Assembly (NCBI GenBank): GCA_963747755.1
Contig: CAVVGK010000016.1
Coordinates: 62,001 to 126,000 of the forward strand
DNA: 64,000 nucleotides
Reading direction: 5' to 3'
Source of the DNA: DATFVA01 sp963747755
GTDB lineage: Bacteria > Bacteroidota > Ignavibacteria > Ignavibacteriales > Ignavibacteriaceae
Shown: piece by piece, positions 9,206 through 17,942 of the stretch
Position numbering within the stretch: the stretch's first letter is position 1
How the letters are laid out: every line of letters starts with the position of its first letter
Notes under the pieces: model-generated
What the model saw: only the letters and a program-made list of their open reading frames with translations
Told to the model about the DNA's origin: nothing
The model's database searches: none
Position numbers and translations under genes: made by a program

Positions 9206-9421
9206 TTACAAACCGATTTTGACTGTACCGAAGAATTCTCTTCCGGCACCGGGCTGGTATGCATTACCGCCTGGATCAGGTTCGGTGAATGCAACATATT
9301 TCTGATCACCAAGATTTCTTCCCTGCAGGATTATTTCTGCATTGAGTCCTGAAAGATTCATAGTATAACCTATCCGTGCACCAAAAAGAGTATAACCCGC
9401 CGCAGCTTCACTCTCATTCAT
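9206..9421 (-). pseudogene. C-terminal remnant of a TonB-dependent receptor
   Basis: About 70 codons matching the last strands of a TonB-dependent receptor barrel: GYTLFGARIGYTMN, the NLGDQKYVAF motif typical of the penultimate strands, and a terminal aromatic-rich strand REFFGTVKIGL. The plug, signal peptide and most of the barrel are missing, and the upstream 220 bp hold no receptor sequence. The intact terminator shows that the 3' end was kept while the 5' portion was deleted. Confidence 0.7.
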
Positions 9422-9641
9422 CGTGGCTGCAGCCGGATTTTATTTTCACGTTGCTGAAGAAGAAGATTAAGCAAGTAGTCATAAATCAATTGGAACTTTA
9501 ATTATTTAATTGTATTATCTCACCCATTCAGAGATAGGAATTAGCCAGGACTACACGGTCTACATTTGCCGGCGGCAGACAGATTACGTGAGTTCTGTGT
9601 GGATGATTCAGCGTCTTAAACTATAACCATAAACCTGTTGG
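9422..9641. other. Intergenic spacer between receptor remnant and PIG-L gene
   Basis: No supportable gene. It holds the break point of the deleted receptor and presumably the promoter of the 9642 gene; no clear promoter was seen. Confidence 0.4.
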
Positions 9642-12149
9642 GTGAAAATGATTTTAATTTCAAACAGAGTAATTGTTCTATCCGTTATCTTGATGCTGAT
9701 AGGTAACTTGGTTCAGGCACAGCCAGTTAAACAGCCGGATGCAGCTGAGTTAGAACTATCAATTAAAAAGCTTAATGTGCTTGGCAGTGTATTATATATT
9801 GCCGCACACCCCGATGATGAAAATACTGCAGCGCTTGCTTATTTTGAATCAGGCAGATTGCTGCGGGCAGGTTATTGTGCAATGAACCGCGGAAGCGGAG
9901 GGCAGAACCTGATAGGCGATGAACAGGCTGATGAGCTGGGAGTTATAAGAACGCAGGAACTTCTTGCCGCAAGAAGGATCGACGGAGCAGAACAATTTTT
10001 TACACGCGCCGTTGATTTCGGCTACTCAAAAAATCCTGAGGAAACATTCGACATCTGGGGTAAACAAAAGATACTTTCGGACGTTGTCTGGATTATCAGG
10101 AAATTTCGTCCTGATGTAATCATTACACGATTCCCGGGTACAGGTGCGGGAGGGCATGGACATCATACAGCATCGGCCCTGCTGGCAAAGGAGGCTTTTA
10201 AGCTTGCCGGTGATCCTGCCAGTTTTCCTGAACAATTAAAGTATGTTAAAACGTGGCAGCCTAAAAGACTTTACTGGAATGCCTGGATTCCAAGAGGGAG
10301 CGGAAATCCTGATACAACCGGATTGCTAAAGATAGATCTCGGAAAGTATAATCCCCTGCTCGGTAAATCTTATACAGAAATTGCGGCGGAAAGCAGGAGT
10401 ATGCATAAGAGTCAGGGTTTCGGAATGTCTGCAAGACGAGGAGAACAGGTTAACTATTTTCAGTATCTTGAAGGCGATTCAGCAACATCTGATTTATTTG
10501 AGGGAATTGATCTTAGCTGGAATCGTGTGAAAGGAAGTCAAAAAACCGCAGCTTTACTGGAAGCCGTGGAGCGGGAATATAATCCTGAAGACCCTTCTGC
10601 GAGTCTGCCTAAACTAATTGAAGCCTACAGTGAATTGAATAAACTGAATGACGATTACTGGGTCCCGTTAAAGAAAAAGGAGCTGCTGGATGTAATAAAA
10701 GCCGCAGCAGGATTATGGCTGGAAGCAGATGCTGAAGGCTATTCATATATTCCTGGTGATTCGGTAAAGATTTCTGCGTCGTTGGTTAACAGATCAGGCT
10801 ATCCCATTAAATTAAAAAGTATTTCAGTATCCTATCAATCATCTCCCGACAACATTAACCGGCTATTAAGCAGAAATGAAATGCTGAAATATGATGAAGC
10901 CGCCGTACTTCCTGCCGATATATCTGTAACACAGCCTTACTGGCTCATGGAGCCTCACGGAAAGGGTGCATACACGGTTGACGACCAGAAAATGATAGGA
11001 AAAGCTTCAAATGATCCTCCTCTTACTGCTGTGTTTACTTTAAACGCCGGAACTACCGATCTTAATATGGAGGTACCTGTTTTATATCAATGGACCGACC
11101 CGGTACACGGTGAAGAGTACAGGCCGATTGTAATAACCCCTCCTGTTTCTATTACCCTTTCGGATAATATTTACCTGTTCACAGATAACACCTCAAAAAA
11201 TGTAAATGTAAAATTAAAGAGCAATACGGGGAAAGCCCATGGAAAACTGCGCCTTCAGGTTCCTGACGGATGGAAGATTGAACCGGGACAATATGAATAT
11301 TCAATCACCGGAAACGGACAGGAAAAAAACTTTACGTTCAATGTTACTCCTCCGGAAGGTTCTTCACAATCGACATTACAGGCCATAGCCGAAGAAGACG
11401 GGAAAGAAATAAGCCGGGGAACAGTAACTATTGATTATCCGCATATTCCGATACAGACATTATTCCCGCCGGCACAGGCAAAGCTTCTGCGGCTTAGTAT
11501 AAATAAGACCATTAATAATATCGGATATATAATGGGCTCGGGGGATATGATACCTGAGTATTTAAGACAGCTTGGATATAATGTAAAACTGCTATCGGAT
11601 GATGAACTTGATACTGCCGATCTGTCAAATTACGATGCTATTATTGCCGGAATACGCGCGTATAATACAAGAGATAGACTCACACAGGATCAGCCGCGGC
11701 TGATGGATTATGTGAAGGATGGAGGCACGCTGGTTGTGCAATATAATACAACTTCCAACCTGAGTATCGATAACATAGGTCCTTACCCCTTTTCGCTTTC
11801 TCATGATAGAATTACAGTTGAAGAAGCCCCGATAACATTTGTTAACCCTTCTCTTCCCGTTCTGAACTATCCGAATAAAATTACGCAGGAGGATTTTACT
11901 GATTGGGTACAGGAGAGAGGACTCTACTTTGCTGATAAGTGGGATCCCCGTTACCAGGTTGTGTTATCGGGCAGTGATCCCGGCGAGCAGCCGCTTGACG
12001 GTGGAATGCTTTATGCAGATTACGGAAATGGCGTATTTATCTACACAGGATATTCATGGTTCCGGCAGATTCCCGCAGGCGTTCCCGGTGCATACAGAAT
12101 TTTTGTTAATATGATTTCGGCTAAGCAAAATGGTTCAAAAGCAAACTGA
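9642..12149 (+). CDS. PIG-L (LmbE-like) family deacetylase, large two-domain form
   Basis: An 835-residue secreted protein: signal peptide (cleavage near LVQAQP), then a PIG-L/LmbE deacetylase domain (about residues 40-260) with the zinc motif AHPDDE and the distal HGHHT motif. Enzymes of this family remove acetyl groups from N-acetylglucosamine-type substrates. The middle is beta-sandwich-like, and the last 200 residues (GYIMGSGDMIPEYLRQLGYNVKLLSDDE...YDAIIAGIRAYNTRD) look like a class I glutamine-amidotransferase-like/ThuA fold. The start is uncertain: GTG 9642 or ATG 9648, neither with a strong ribosome site. The 3' end overlaps the small gene at 12130 by 20 bases, and a sodium symporter follows, suggesting sugar deacetylation coupled to uptake; the substrate is not known. 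Confidence 0.88.
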   Translation: MKMILISNRVIVLSVILMLIGNLVQAQPVKQPDAAELELSIKKLNVLGSVLYIAAHPDDENTAALAYFESGRLLRAGYCAMNRGSGGQNLIGDEQADELGVIRTQELLAARRIDGAEQFFTRAVDFGYSKNPEETFDIWGKQKILSDVVWIIRKFRPDVIITRFPGTGAGGHGHHTASALLAKEAFKLAGDPASFPEQLKYVKTWQPKRLYWNAWIPRGSGNPDTTGLLKIDLGKYNPLLGKSYTEIAAESRSMHKSQGFGMSARRGEQVNYFQYLEGDSATSDLFEGIDLSWNRVKGSQKTAALLEAVEREYNPEDPSASLPKLIEAYSELNKLNDDYWVPLKKKELLDVIKAAAGLWLEADAEGYSYIPGDSVKISASLVNRSGYPIKLKSISVSYQSSPDNINRLLSRNEMLKYDEAAVLPADISVTQPYWLMEPHGKGAYTVDDQKMIGKASNDPPLTAVFTLNAGTTDLNMEVPVLYQWTDPVHGEEYRPIVITPPVSITLSDNIYLFTDNTSKNVNVKLKSNTGKAHGKLRLQVPDGWKIEPGQYEYSITGNGQEKNFTFNVTPPEGSSQSTLQAIAEEDGKEISRGTVTIDYPHIPIQTLFPPAQAKLLRLSINKTINNIGYIMGSGDMIPEYLRQLGYNVKLLSDDELDTADLSNYDAIIAGIRAYNTRDRLTQDQPRLMDYVKDGGTLVVQYNTTSNLSIDNIGPYPFSLSHDRITVEEAPITFVNPSLPVLNYPNKITQEDFTDWVQERGLYFADKWDPRYQVVLSGSDPGEQPLDGGMLYADYGNGVFIYTGYSWFRQIPAGVPGAYRIFVNMISAKQNGSKAN

Positions 12150-12282
12150 AAAAAAAGTACCTGAAGATACAGAAGAAAAACCTCCGGTTTTCAAAACGTG
12201 GAACAGCGTTTACGCATTGGTTTTTATTAATCTTATTATACTGATCATATTCTTCTACATATTTACAAAGGTTTTTGAGTGA
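12130..12282 (+). CDS. 50-aa single-pass membrane protein coupled to the symporter
   Basis: Reads MVQKQTEKKVPEDTEEKPP, a charged cytoplasmic tail, then one helix (WNSVYALVFINLIILIIFFY) and a short KVFE end. It begins inside the last codons of the PIG-L gene (20-base overlap) and ends at 12282, overlapping the symporter GTG start by four bases (GTGA). The overlap on both sides makes it very likely translated. Its position and size suit a small accessory subunit of the symporter; no named family was recognised. Confidence 0.7.
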   Translation: MVQKQTEKKVPEDTEEKPPVFKTWNSVYALVFINLIILIIFFYIFTKVFE

Positions 12283-13973
12283 CCCTTATAGACTGGATTG
12301 TTCTTATAGGCTTCCTTCTATTTGTGACGGTTTATGGAGTCTGGAAAACCAGGGGAACGAAGGACATCGACGGTTACATGCGGGCCGGCAGAACAACCCG
12401 CTGGTTCACCATCGCCCTTTCAATAATGGCTACCCAGGCCAGCGCAATAACCTTTCTTTCCACACCGGGTCAGGCTTACGTTGACGGCATGAGATTCGTA
12501 CAATTCTATTTAGGATTGCCGGTTGCGATGATAATTCTATCCATCACTGCTGTCCCCCTTTTTCACAAGCTGAATGTTTATACCGCGTATGAGTACCTTG
12601 AGAAAAGATTCGATTTAAAGAACAGAACTCTCGGAAGTCTTTTGTTTTTATCCCAGAGAGGATTAGCAGCCGGGTTCACAATATTTGCTCCTTCGCTCAT
12701 TCTCTCAGTGATTATGGGGTGGGATATTGATCTGACAGTTATAGTTACCGGTACTTTAGTAGTCATCTACACCACCTCAGGCGGAACAAAAGCCGTTAAC
12801 CAGACGCATATTCAACAGATGATTATAATTACACTGGGTATGTTTACTGCTTTTGTGATGATCTTTTTCCTGTTACCGAAAGATGTTTCCCCGTTAGATG
12901 CAGCCTACGTTGCGGGAAAACTTGGCAGGCTGAATGCTATAGATTTTTCTTTTGATCTGAACAACCGTTATACTTTCTGGTCAGGGATCATAGGCGGCAC
13001 GTTTCTGATGTTATCCTATTTCGGAACGGATCAGTCGCAGGTTCAAAGATACCTTTCCGGGAGCACGGTGACACAAAGTCGGCTTGGGCTGCTGACAAAC
13101 GGAATAATCAAAGTTCCCATGCAGTTTTTTATATTATTTGTCGGAGCCATGGTATTTGTCTTATATCAGTTCAATATCCCCCCAATCTTCTTTAATCCAA
13201 ATGCTGTAAGTGTAGTGAAACAAAGTATTTATGCCGGACAATATAATGATCTGGAAAGTAAATACGAAAAAGTCCATACTGAGAAAAAGGAAAAACTTGA
13301 AGAGATGCTTGCTTCCATCCATTCCGGAAGAGATAAGAAAACAGACGAGCTGTTGGAGCAGGTAAGGAGAAAGCAGAAAGAGGCTAATTTAATCAGAAAT
13401 GAGGCCGTCGATCTGATTCAGCAAGCCGATCCGGGAGCAGACAGAAATGATACAAACTATATTTTCATCAACTATATTATCAGCTTCCTCCCGGCCGGGA
13501 TAATAGGGCTCATTCTGGCTGCTATATTTTCAGCTTCAATGTCATCTACCTCCGCAGAACTAAATGCGCTGGCCTCAACCACCGTTATTGACATTTATAA
13601 GCGGATGATTAAGAAAAATGCGGATGACAGGCATTACCTAAGAGTATCGAAACTTGCCACCGTTTTATGGGGAGCATATGCAATTACCTTCGCACTGTTT
13701 GCCAACCGGCTGGGATCATTGATAGAGGCGGTGAATATACTTGGATCACTCGTATACGGCACTATACTGGGAATATTCCTTGTGGCATTCTACCTGAAGC
13801 GGGTTACGGGAACTCCGACCTTTATTGCTGCGTTGATTGCCGAGCTTGCCGTGCTTTATTGTTATTTCTTCACCTCTATTCCCTTCCTGTGGTATAACGT
13901 AATCGGGTGTTTGCTGGTGTTAGGCATGGCAATGATGCTTAATCCCTTCTTTAGACTGAAAATTGAAAATTAA
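12279..13973 (+). CDS. Sodium:solute symporter (SSS/SLC5 family)
   Basis: A 564-residue multi-pass protein starting at GTG 12279 (MTLIDWIVLIGFLLFVTVYG). SSS hallmarks: early GRTTRWFTIALSIMATQASAITFLSTPG, GGTKAVNQTHIQQ, and the late SASMSSTSAELNALASTTVIDIYKR sodium-site helix. Between two helices (residues about 325-390) lies a long charged helical insert (ESKYEKVHTEKKEKLEEMLA...RRKQKEANLIRNEA) that is longer than in well-studied transporters. It uses the sodium gradient to import a sugar, sialic-acid-like or similar solute; the neighbouring deacetylase hints at an amino-sugar derivative. That link is inference. Confidence 0.92.
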   Translation: MTLIDWIVLIGFLLFVTVYGVWKTRGTKDIDGYMRAGRTTRWFTIALSIMATQASAITFLSTPGQAYVDGMRFVQFYLGLPVAMIILSITAVPLFHKLNVYTAYEYLEKRFDLKNRTLGSLLFLSQRGLAAGFTIFAPSLILSVIMGWDIDLTVIVTGTLVVIYTTSGGTKAVNQTHIQQMIIITLGMFTAFVMIFFLLPKDVSPLDAAYVAGKLGRLNAIDFSFDLNNRYTFWSGIIGGTFLMLSYFGTDQSQVQRYLSGSTVTQSRLGLLTNGIIKVPMQFFILFVGAMVFVLYQFNIPPIFFNPNAVSVVKQSIYAGQYNDLESKYEKVHTEKKEKLEEMLASIHSGRDKKTDELLEQVRRKQKEANLIRNEAVDLIQQADPGADRNDTNYIFINYIISFLPAGIIGLILAAIFSASMSSTSAELNALASTTVIDIYKRMIKKNADDRHYLRVSKLATVLWGAYAITFALFANRLGSLIEAVNILGSLVYGTILGIFLVAFYLKRVTGTPTFIAALIAELAVLYCYFFTSIPFLWYNVIGCLLVLGMAMMLNPFFRLKIEN

Positions 13974-14008
13974 AAGAAAGTGTCCTACCATTTTTTTCGT
14001 TTTCTAAT

Positions 14009-14016
14009 TAACTTTG
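14009..14016 (+). promoter_or_regulatory. Possible Bacteroidota-type -7 element for the DUF116 gene
   Basis: TAACTTTG matches the TAnnTTTG form of the Bacteroidota -7 box, 27 bases before the ATG at 14043. No clear -33 element was seen. Confidence 0.3.
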
Positions 14017-14042
14017 CTTTAATGATTGGAGGGATTCAGTAA

Positions 14043-15203
14043 ATGGAAGCAATCACATACACGCTGAAACCGGGGCAAACAAATTCTGAAGCCTACTACA
14101 GGGATGTCAGGGTTTTCGCGAAGGAAGTAGTTGAAGAAGCATCCAATACAATTACTCCTGTTATCTACGATTATATCAATTATTTAAAAACTTATAAACT
14201 GGAAGAACTCCGGGGACTGGAGGAGTATATCCTGGAGCTTTTAAGTTTCGGAGTGCTCTGGAGACAGTATGCTCCAAAAGCACTTCAGGTAAAGCATGCC
14301 CCATTTGTGACTATGGCGAAGATGGCCGAGTGGAGAAAAAAACATCAACAGATAAAACCTTATATCGACTTCGGGAGAGGTATTCTGCTTACTGCGTTTT
14401 TATTTCCGGAAACGAAGAACGAGCGCCCTGACGTCCCCACACTTGACCAGGTTGATCATGTCTGTAAATGGTTTGAAGCAACAGGTGAATTCAGAGAGCA
14501 GGCCCTTCGCTTTATACGATGGCGGGCATACTGGGGAACTAAAAGTGAATCCGAATTATTCAAAATATTCATGGTGATAGAAAACTTTACCGATTGGTTT
14601 AAAGAAGCTTCTGAAAAAGCGCTGGGCAAGTATACTGAGAACGTCGATGGATTCCTTGAAAAATCGAGGAAGAAATACAAATGGAGAGAAGATCGGGTAT
14701 CCTGCACACGTTCACGGCTTGAGTACCATCTTAATATGGCAGGAGCAGAACTTTTAAATGATGCCTTCAGAAATGATTTTAATAAGGGAGAGAAAAAAGT
14801 TGTTCTGGTTCCAGGATGTATGCGCGGACGGCCGGAAGGCAAGTGCGAAGCTGTCAGAGTAAAGGAGGGGTTAATCTGTTCCGACTGTCTTCCCGGCTGC
14901 AGAGTAAACAGACTGCGTAAGGAGGGAAAACAAAGAACCGGGAGTGAAGCTTATGAGGTATATATTATTCCCCACGCTTCGGATCTCTCACTGTGGTCGC
15001 CTAAACCTGGTGAACCTATAAAGAGCGTGGTAGCTTCCGCTTGTGTTACTACGCTAGTTGAAGGAGGCTGGGAGCTGAAAAGATATAATGTGCCTGCACA
15101 GTGTGTCCTGCTTGATTACTGCGGATGCAGTAAACATTGGAATGAAAAAGGGATTACCACGTCTTTCAATATGAAAGAACTTCGGAGGAGAATTGCAAAT
15201 TGA
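14043..15203 (+). CDS. DUF116 domain-containing protein
   Basis: 386 residues. The C-terminal half is the DUF116 signature: VVLVPGCMRGRPEGKC, LICSDCLPGCRVNRLRK, VVASACVTTLVEGGWEL and QCVLLDYCGCSKHW, a cysteine-rich set that could bind a metal or an iron-sulfur cluster. The N-terminal 230 residues are helical and charged with no motif I recognise. GGAGGG lies 9 bases upstream of the ATG. The function of DUF116 is not established. Single gene, no partner nearby. Confidence 0.85.
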   Translation: MEAITYTLKPGQTNSEAYYRDVRVFAKEVVEEASNTITPVIYDYINYLKTYKLEELRGLEEYILELLSFGVLWRQYAPKALQVKHAPFVTMAKMAEWRKKHQQIKPYIDFGRGILLTAFLFPETKNERPDVPTLDQVDHVCKWFEATGEFREQALRFIRWRAYWGTKSESELFKIFMVIENFTDWFKEASEKALGKYTENVDGFLEKSRKKYKWREDRVSCTRSRLEYHLNMAGAELLNDAFRNDFNKGEKKVVLVPGCMRGRPEGKCEAVRVKEGLICSDCLPGCRVNRLRKEGKQRTGSEAYEVYIIPHASDLSLWSPKPGEPIKSVVASACVTTLVEGGWELKRYNVPAQCVLLDYCGCSKHWNEKGITTSFNMKELRRRIAN

Positions 15204-15205
15204 AA

Positions 15206-15237
15206 GATTGCAGATTAAGAATTCAACCTGCAATCTA
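15206..15237 (+). repeat. Inverted repeat downstream of the DUF116 gene
   Basis: AGATTGCAG and CTGCAATCT (9-bp arms, 15-base loop) just past the stop. It lacks a T run. Related AT-rich bits (AAATTGAAGATTG) also occur around 8165, 13960 and 25625, so this may be a degenerate dispersed repeat rather than a terminator. Confidence 0.4.
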
Positions 15238-15258
15238 ATATCATAATTTCTGAATTAG

Positions 15259-15522
15259 CTAATTTGAAACAATCTTTTTAGCATCATCAATAATTGTGGA
15301 TGCTTTCTTTTTTCCGTCTTTTAATATGCCATCCACTTTATCTTTTCCTGTTTCGACCAAATCATTTACGTTATCCAGTATATCATCTGTCGTTTTCGAA
15401 ATATTCTTTCTCATCTTTTTCCCGGAAACAGGTGTATAAAGCATTGCCAAAACCCCACCGATAATGCCGCCGACTAGTAATCCAGAAACGAATCCTGTTA
15501 ATTTATCCTGATCTTTGCTCAT
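15259..15522 (-). CDS. YtxH domain-containing protein
   Basis: 87 residues with ATG at 15522 preceded by GGAGG (an in-frame ATG at 15573 lacks one). Short hydrophilic N-terminus, a glycine-rich membrane segment (GFVSGLLVGGIIGGVLAMLY), TPVSGKKMRKN, then a long amphipathic helix rich in K/D. This matches YtxH-type (gas-vesicle GvpP-like) envelope proteins often induced by general stress. Confidence 0.85.
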   Translation of the reverse strand: MSKDQDKLTGFVSGLLVGGIIGGVLAMLYTPVSGKKMRKNISKTTDDILDNVNDLVETGKDKVDGILKDGKKKASTIIDDAKKIVSN

Positions 15523-15686
15523 AGTACCTCCGTATTTATGTGTAATTATAATACAAAATAGCAGAAGTGTCAAAAATTCACGTTGTTTTGATCACATCAT
15601 CCTGCAAATACGGCAGTTTTGTGAACCGGCGGAATCTAAAATTGTAAATATCGCGGGAAATTAATCGCTTTCAGATCTTTATTTCT

Positions 15687-15787
15687 TTAACATCGTGCTA
15701 AATGAACCATAAACGAAGTGTTAACAATATCTTAATACAGAGTTAACAATTCCTTAACATCTGATATTATCAGTTCTTATAAATTTA
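15687..15787 (+). promoter_or_regulatory. Pho box (four direct repeats) and promoter of porin-pstSCAB
   Basis: TTAACA (15721), TTAATA (15732), TTAACA (15743) and TTAACA (15754) are spaced exactly 11 bases apart (N5 between), the geometry of PhoP/PhoB operators; TTAACA is also the Bacillus PhoP half-site. A further TTAACA lies at 15687. Downstream there is TAAATTTA (15780-15787) close to a TAnnTTTG -7 box, and the porin ATG follows at 15833. The placement suits activation under phosphate starvation. Confidence 0.75.
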
Positions 15788-15832
15788 GGACATCAAAGAA
15801 AATTAATTTAATAACATTCAAAGCGAGAAGAG

Positions 15833-16873
15833 ATGAAAAAAGTACTTTTGTTACTTTTTGCTGCGGCAATCTTTACAGGGATCGCATCAGCACAGGAAAA
15901 CGGTCCAAAGTTCAGCGGATTAATGTTCGGGGATTATTTTTACATTGCCGGTTCGCACAATGCAGCCGACAAAGATCTGAACGGGTTTCAGTTCAGAAGG
16001 ATCTACATCACTACGGATTATAATGTCGCAGAAAACTTTAGCTCAAGATTCCGGCTTGAAGCCGACCAGGGAAGCGGTTCACTCACCGCAGGCGGAAAAG
16101 TTGGAGTAATGGTTAAGGACGCGTGGCTGCAATGGAAAAATATATTCAGCGGTTCTAATTTAATCTTTGGTATTTCTCCCACACCAGCTTTTGATGTTTC
16201 AGAAGGAGCCTGGGGACACAGGTACCTGGAGAAAACTATAATGGATTTGAACGGTATTGTTCCGTCACGTGATCTTGGTGTTGATCTGAAGGGAAGATTC
16301 GATCAGAATGGGACGGCAAAATACTGGGTTAAGATAGGAAACAATTCAGGAAATTCACCTGAAGTAAATAAATATAAAAGATTTTATGGTTCACTGGAGT
16401 TCGATCCCTCACCTAACTTCCTGATTACACTATACGGCGATTATGCTGCAAATCCTAAAATAACGGATCCCTTTGGTACAGATATGAAAGATAACTCCGC
16501 AATTGTAGGTGCGGCTTTTTTGAACTACAAACAGAAAGGCAGTTTTGGTCTGGGAGCAGAAGGCTATTTCAAATCGCAGCAGAATAATACTGTAAATTCG
16601 GATACGACAGCTTTAGCAAGTCAGAGTGGATTTGGTGTATCATTATGGGGATATGTTAATTTCAGCGAAACCATACAGCTGGTAGCCCGTTTCGATACTG
16701 CTGATCCAAACACCGATGCAGATAATGACGGCAGGAGTTTAATACTGGGAGGCATACAATTAAATGCGGCAAAGAATGTAAGCATCACGCCCAATATCGA
16801 GGTCTTCAGTTATCAGAGAAGTGGTGTTGACAGTGATGTGATACCGAGAGTAACACTGTTCTGGGAATTTTAA
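15833..16873 (+). CDS. Outer-membrane porin, putative phosphate-starvation porin
   Basis: 346 residues with a signal peptide (cleavage near ASAQE) and a beta-barrel pattern: alternating strands, FQFRRIYITTDYNV, AWLQWKN, GVDLKGRFD, a glycine/aspartate-rich turn near residue 300, and a terminal aromatic strand IPRVTLFWEF. This fits porins of the phosphate-selective (OprO/P-like) or related class. It is the first gene after the Pho box and sits 37 bases before pstS, which supports a role in phosphate entry across the outer membrane. Substrate is inferred from context. Confidence 0.8.
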   Translation: MKKVLLLLFAAAIFTGIASAQENGPKFSGLMFGDYFYIAGSHNAADKDLNGFQFRRIYITTDYNVAENFSSRFRLEADQGSGSLTAGGKVGVMVKDAWLQWKNIFSGSNLIFGISPTPAFDVSEGAWGHRYLEKTIMDLNGIVPSRDLGVDLKGRFDQNGTAKYWVKIGNNSGNSPEVNKYKRFYGSLEFDPSPNFLITLYGDYAANPKITDPFGTDMKDNSAIVGAAFLNYKQKGSFGLGAEGYFKSQQNNTVNSDTTALASQSGFGVSLWGYVNFSETIQLVARFDTADPNTDADNDGRSLILGGIQLNAAKNVSITPNIEVFSYQRSGVDSDVIPRVTLFWEF

Positions 16874-16910
16874 AAGAATATTTTAAGCTATTAAATACAA
16901 GGAGAATAAA

Positions 16911-17942
16911 ATGAAAATAAAAGTGTGGACATTGATAATCGCTATGATAGCAGGATTATCGACCCTGACAATGGCTCAGTTAAAGTTAAACGGAGCCGGG
17001 GCAACCTTTCCGTATGTAATCTATTCAAAGTGGTTCGATGTCTATCATCAGAAGACAGGAATAGAAATTAACTACCAGTCGATCGGCAGCGGCGGCGGTA
17101 TTAAACAAGTTATTGAGGGCACTGTAGATTTCGGGGCTTCTGATGCACCGATGAGCGAAGAACAAATGCAGCAGGTAAAGAAAAAACGCGGTACAGAAAT
17201 ATTACATCTGCCAACTGTTATGGGTGCAGTTGTTATCACGTATAACCTGCCGTCTGTAGGTAAGGGGTTAAAACTAACTCCCGAAGTACTAGCCGATATA
17301 TATCTTGGCAAAATTACAAAATGGAACGATTCCAGAATTACTTCCATAAACCAGGGCAGCAAGTTCCCGGATGAGGCAATATTTGTTACTCACCGTTCAG
17401 ACGGAAGCGGCACAACCAACATCTTTACCGGATACCTCACCAAAGTAAGTGATAGCTGGAAGAGCAAAGTTGGACAGGGTACCGCAGTTAACTGGCCTGT
17501 TGGTCTTGGCGGAAAAGGCAACGAAGGCATAGCTGGTCTTGTCAAGCAGACTGAAGGATCGATCGGGTACGTTGAGCTGGCTTATGCAGAGCAGAACAAA
17601 CTTCCCTATTCTTCACTTAAAAACAAAGCAGGCAACTTTGTGATGCCTACTTTTGAAGCAGTTTCGGCAGCTGCTGCAGGATTCATTGATAATATGCCGA
17701 AAGATTTACGAGTTGAGATAACAAACGCCGACGGTAAAGACTCATGGCCTATATCAGGTTTTACCTGGCTGCTTGTTTATAAGGATATGAAGGACAAACA
17801 GAAAGCACAGGCTATTGTTAATTTCTTAAAATGGGCCCTGACAGATGGCGAGAAATATGCAAAAAACTTATATTATGCTCCTCTTCCACCGGAAGTTGTT
17901 AAACTGGATCTAAAGAAAATTGATGAAATATCAACTAAATAA
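16911..17942 (+). CDS. pstS: Phosphate ABC transporter substrate-binding protein PstS
   Basis: 343 residues with a signal peptide (cleavage near TLTMAQ). PstS motifs: LNGAGATFPYVIYSKW, SIGSGGGIKQVIEGTVDFGASDAPM, THRSDGSGTTNIFTGYL and GSIGYVELAYA, which build the phosphate pocket. AAGGAGA is placed before the ATG. The stop overlaps the pstC start by one base. It captures periplasmic phosphate and feeds PstCAB. Under the Pho box at 15721. Confidence 0.97.
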   Translation: MKIKVWTLIIAMIAGLSTLTMAQLKLNGAGATFPYVIYSKWFDVYHQKTGIEINYQSIGSGGGIKQVIEGTVDFGASDAPMSEEQMQQVKKKRGTEILHLPTVMGAVVITYNLPSVGKGLKLTPEVLADIYLGKITKWNDSRITSINQGSKFPDEAIFVTHRSDGSGTTNIFTGYLTKVSDSWKSKVGQGTAVNWPVGLGGKGNEGIAGLVKQTEGSIGYVELAYAEQNKLPYSSLKNKAGNFVMPTFEAVSAAAAGFIDNMPKDLRVEITNADGKDSWPISGFTWLLVYKDMKDKQKAQAIVNFLKWALTDGEKYAKNLYYAPLPPEVVKLDLKKIDEISTK

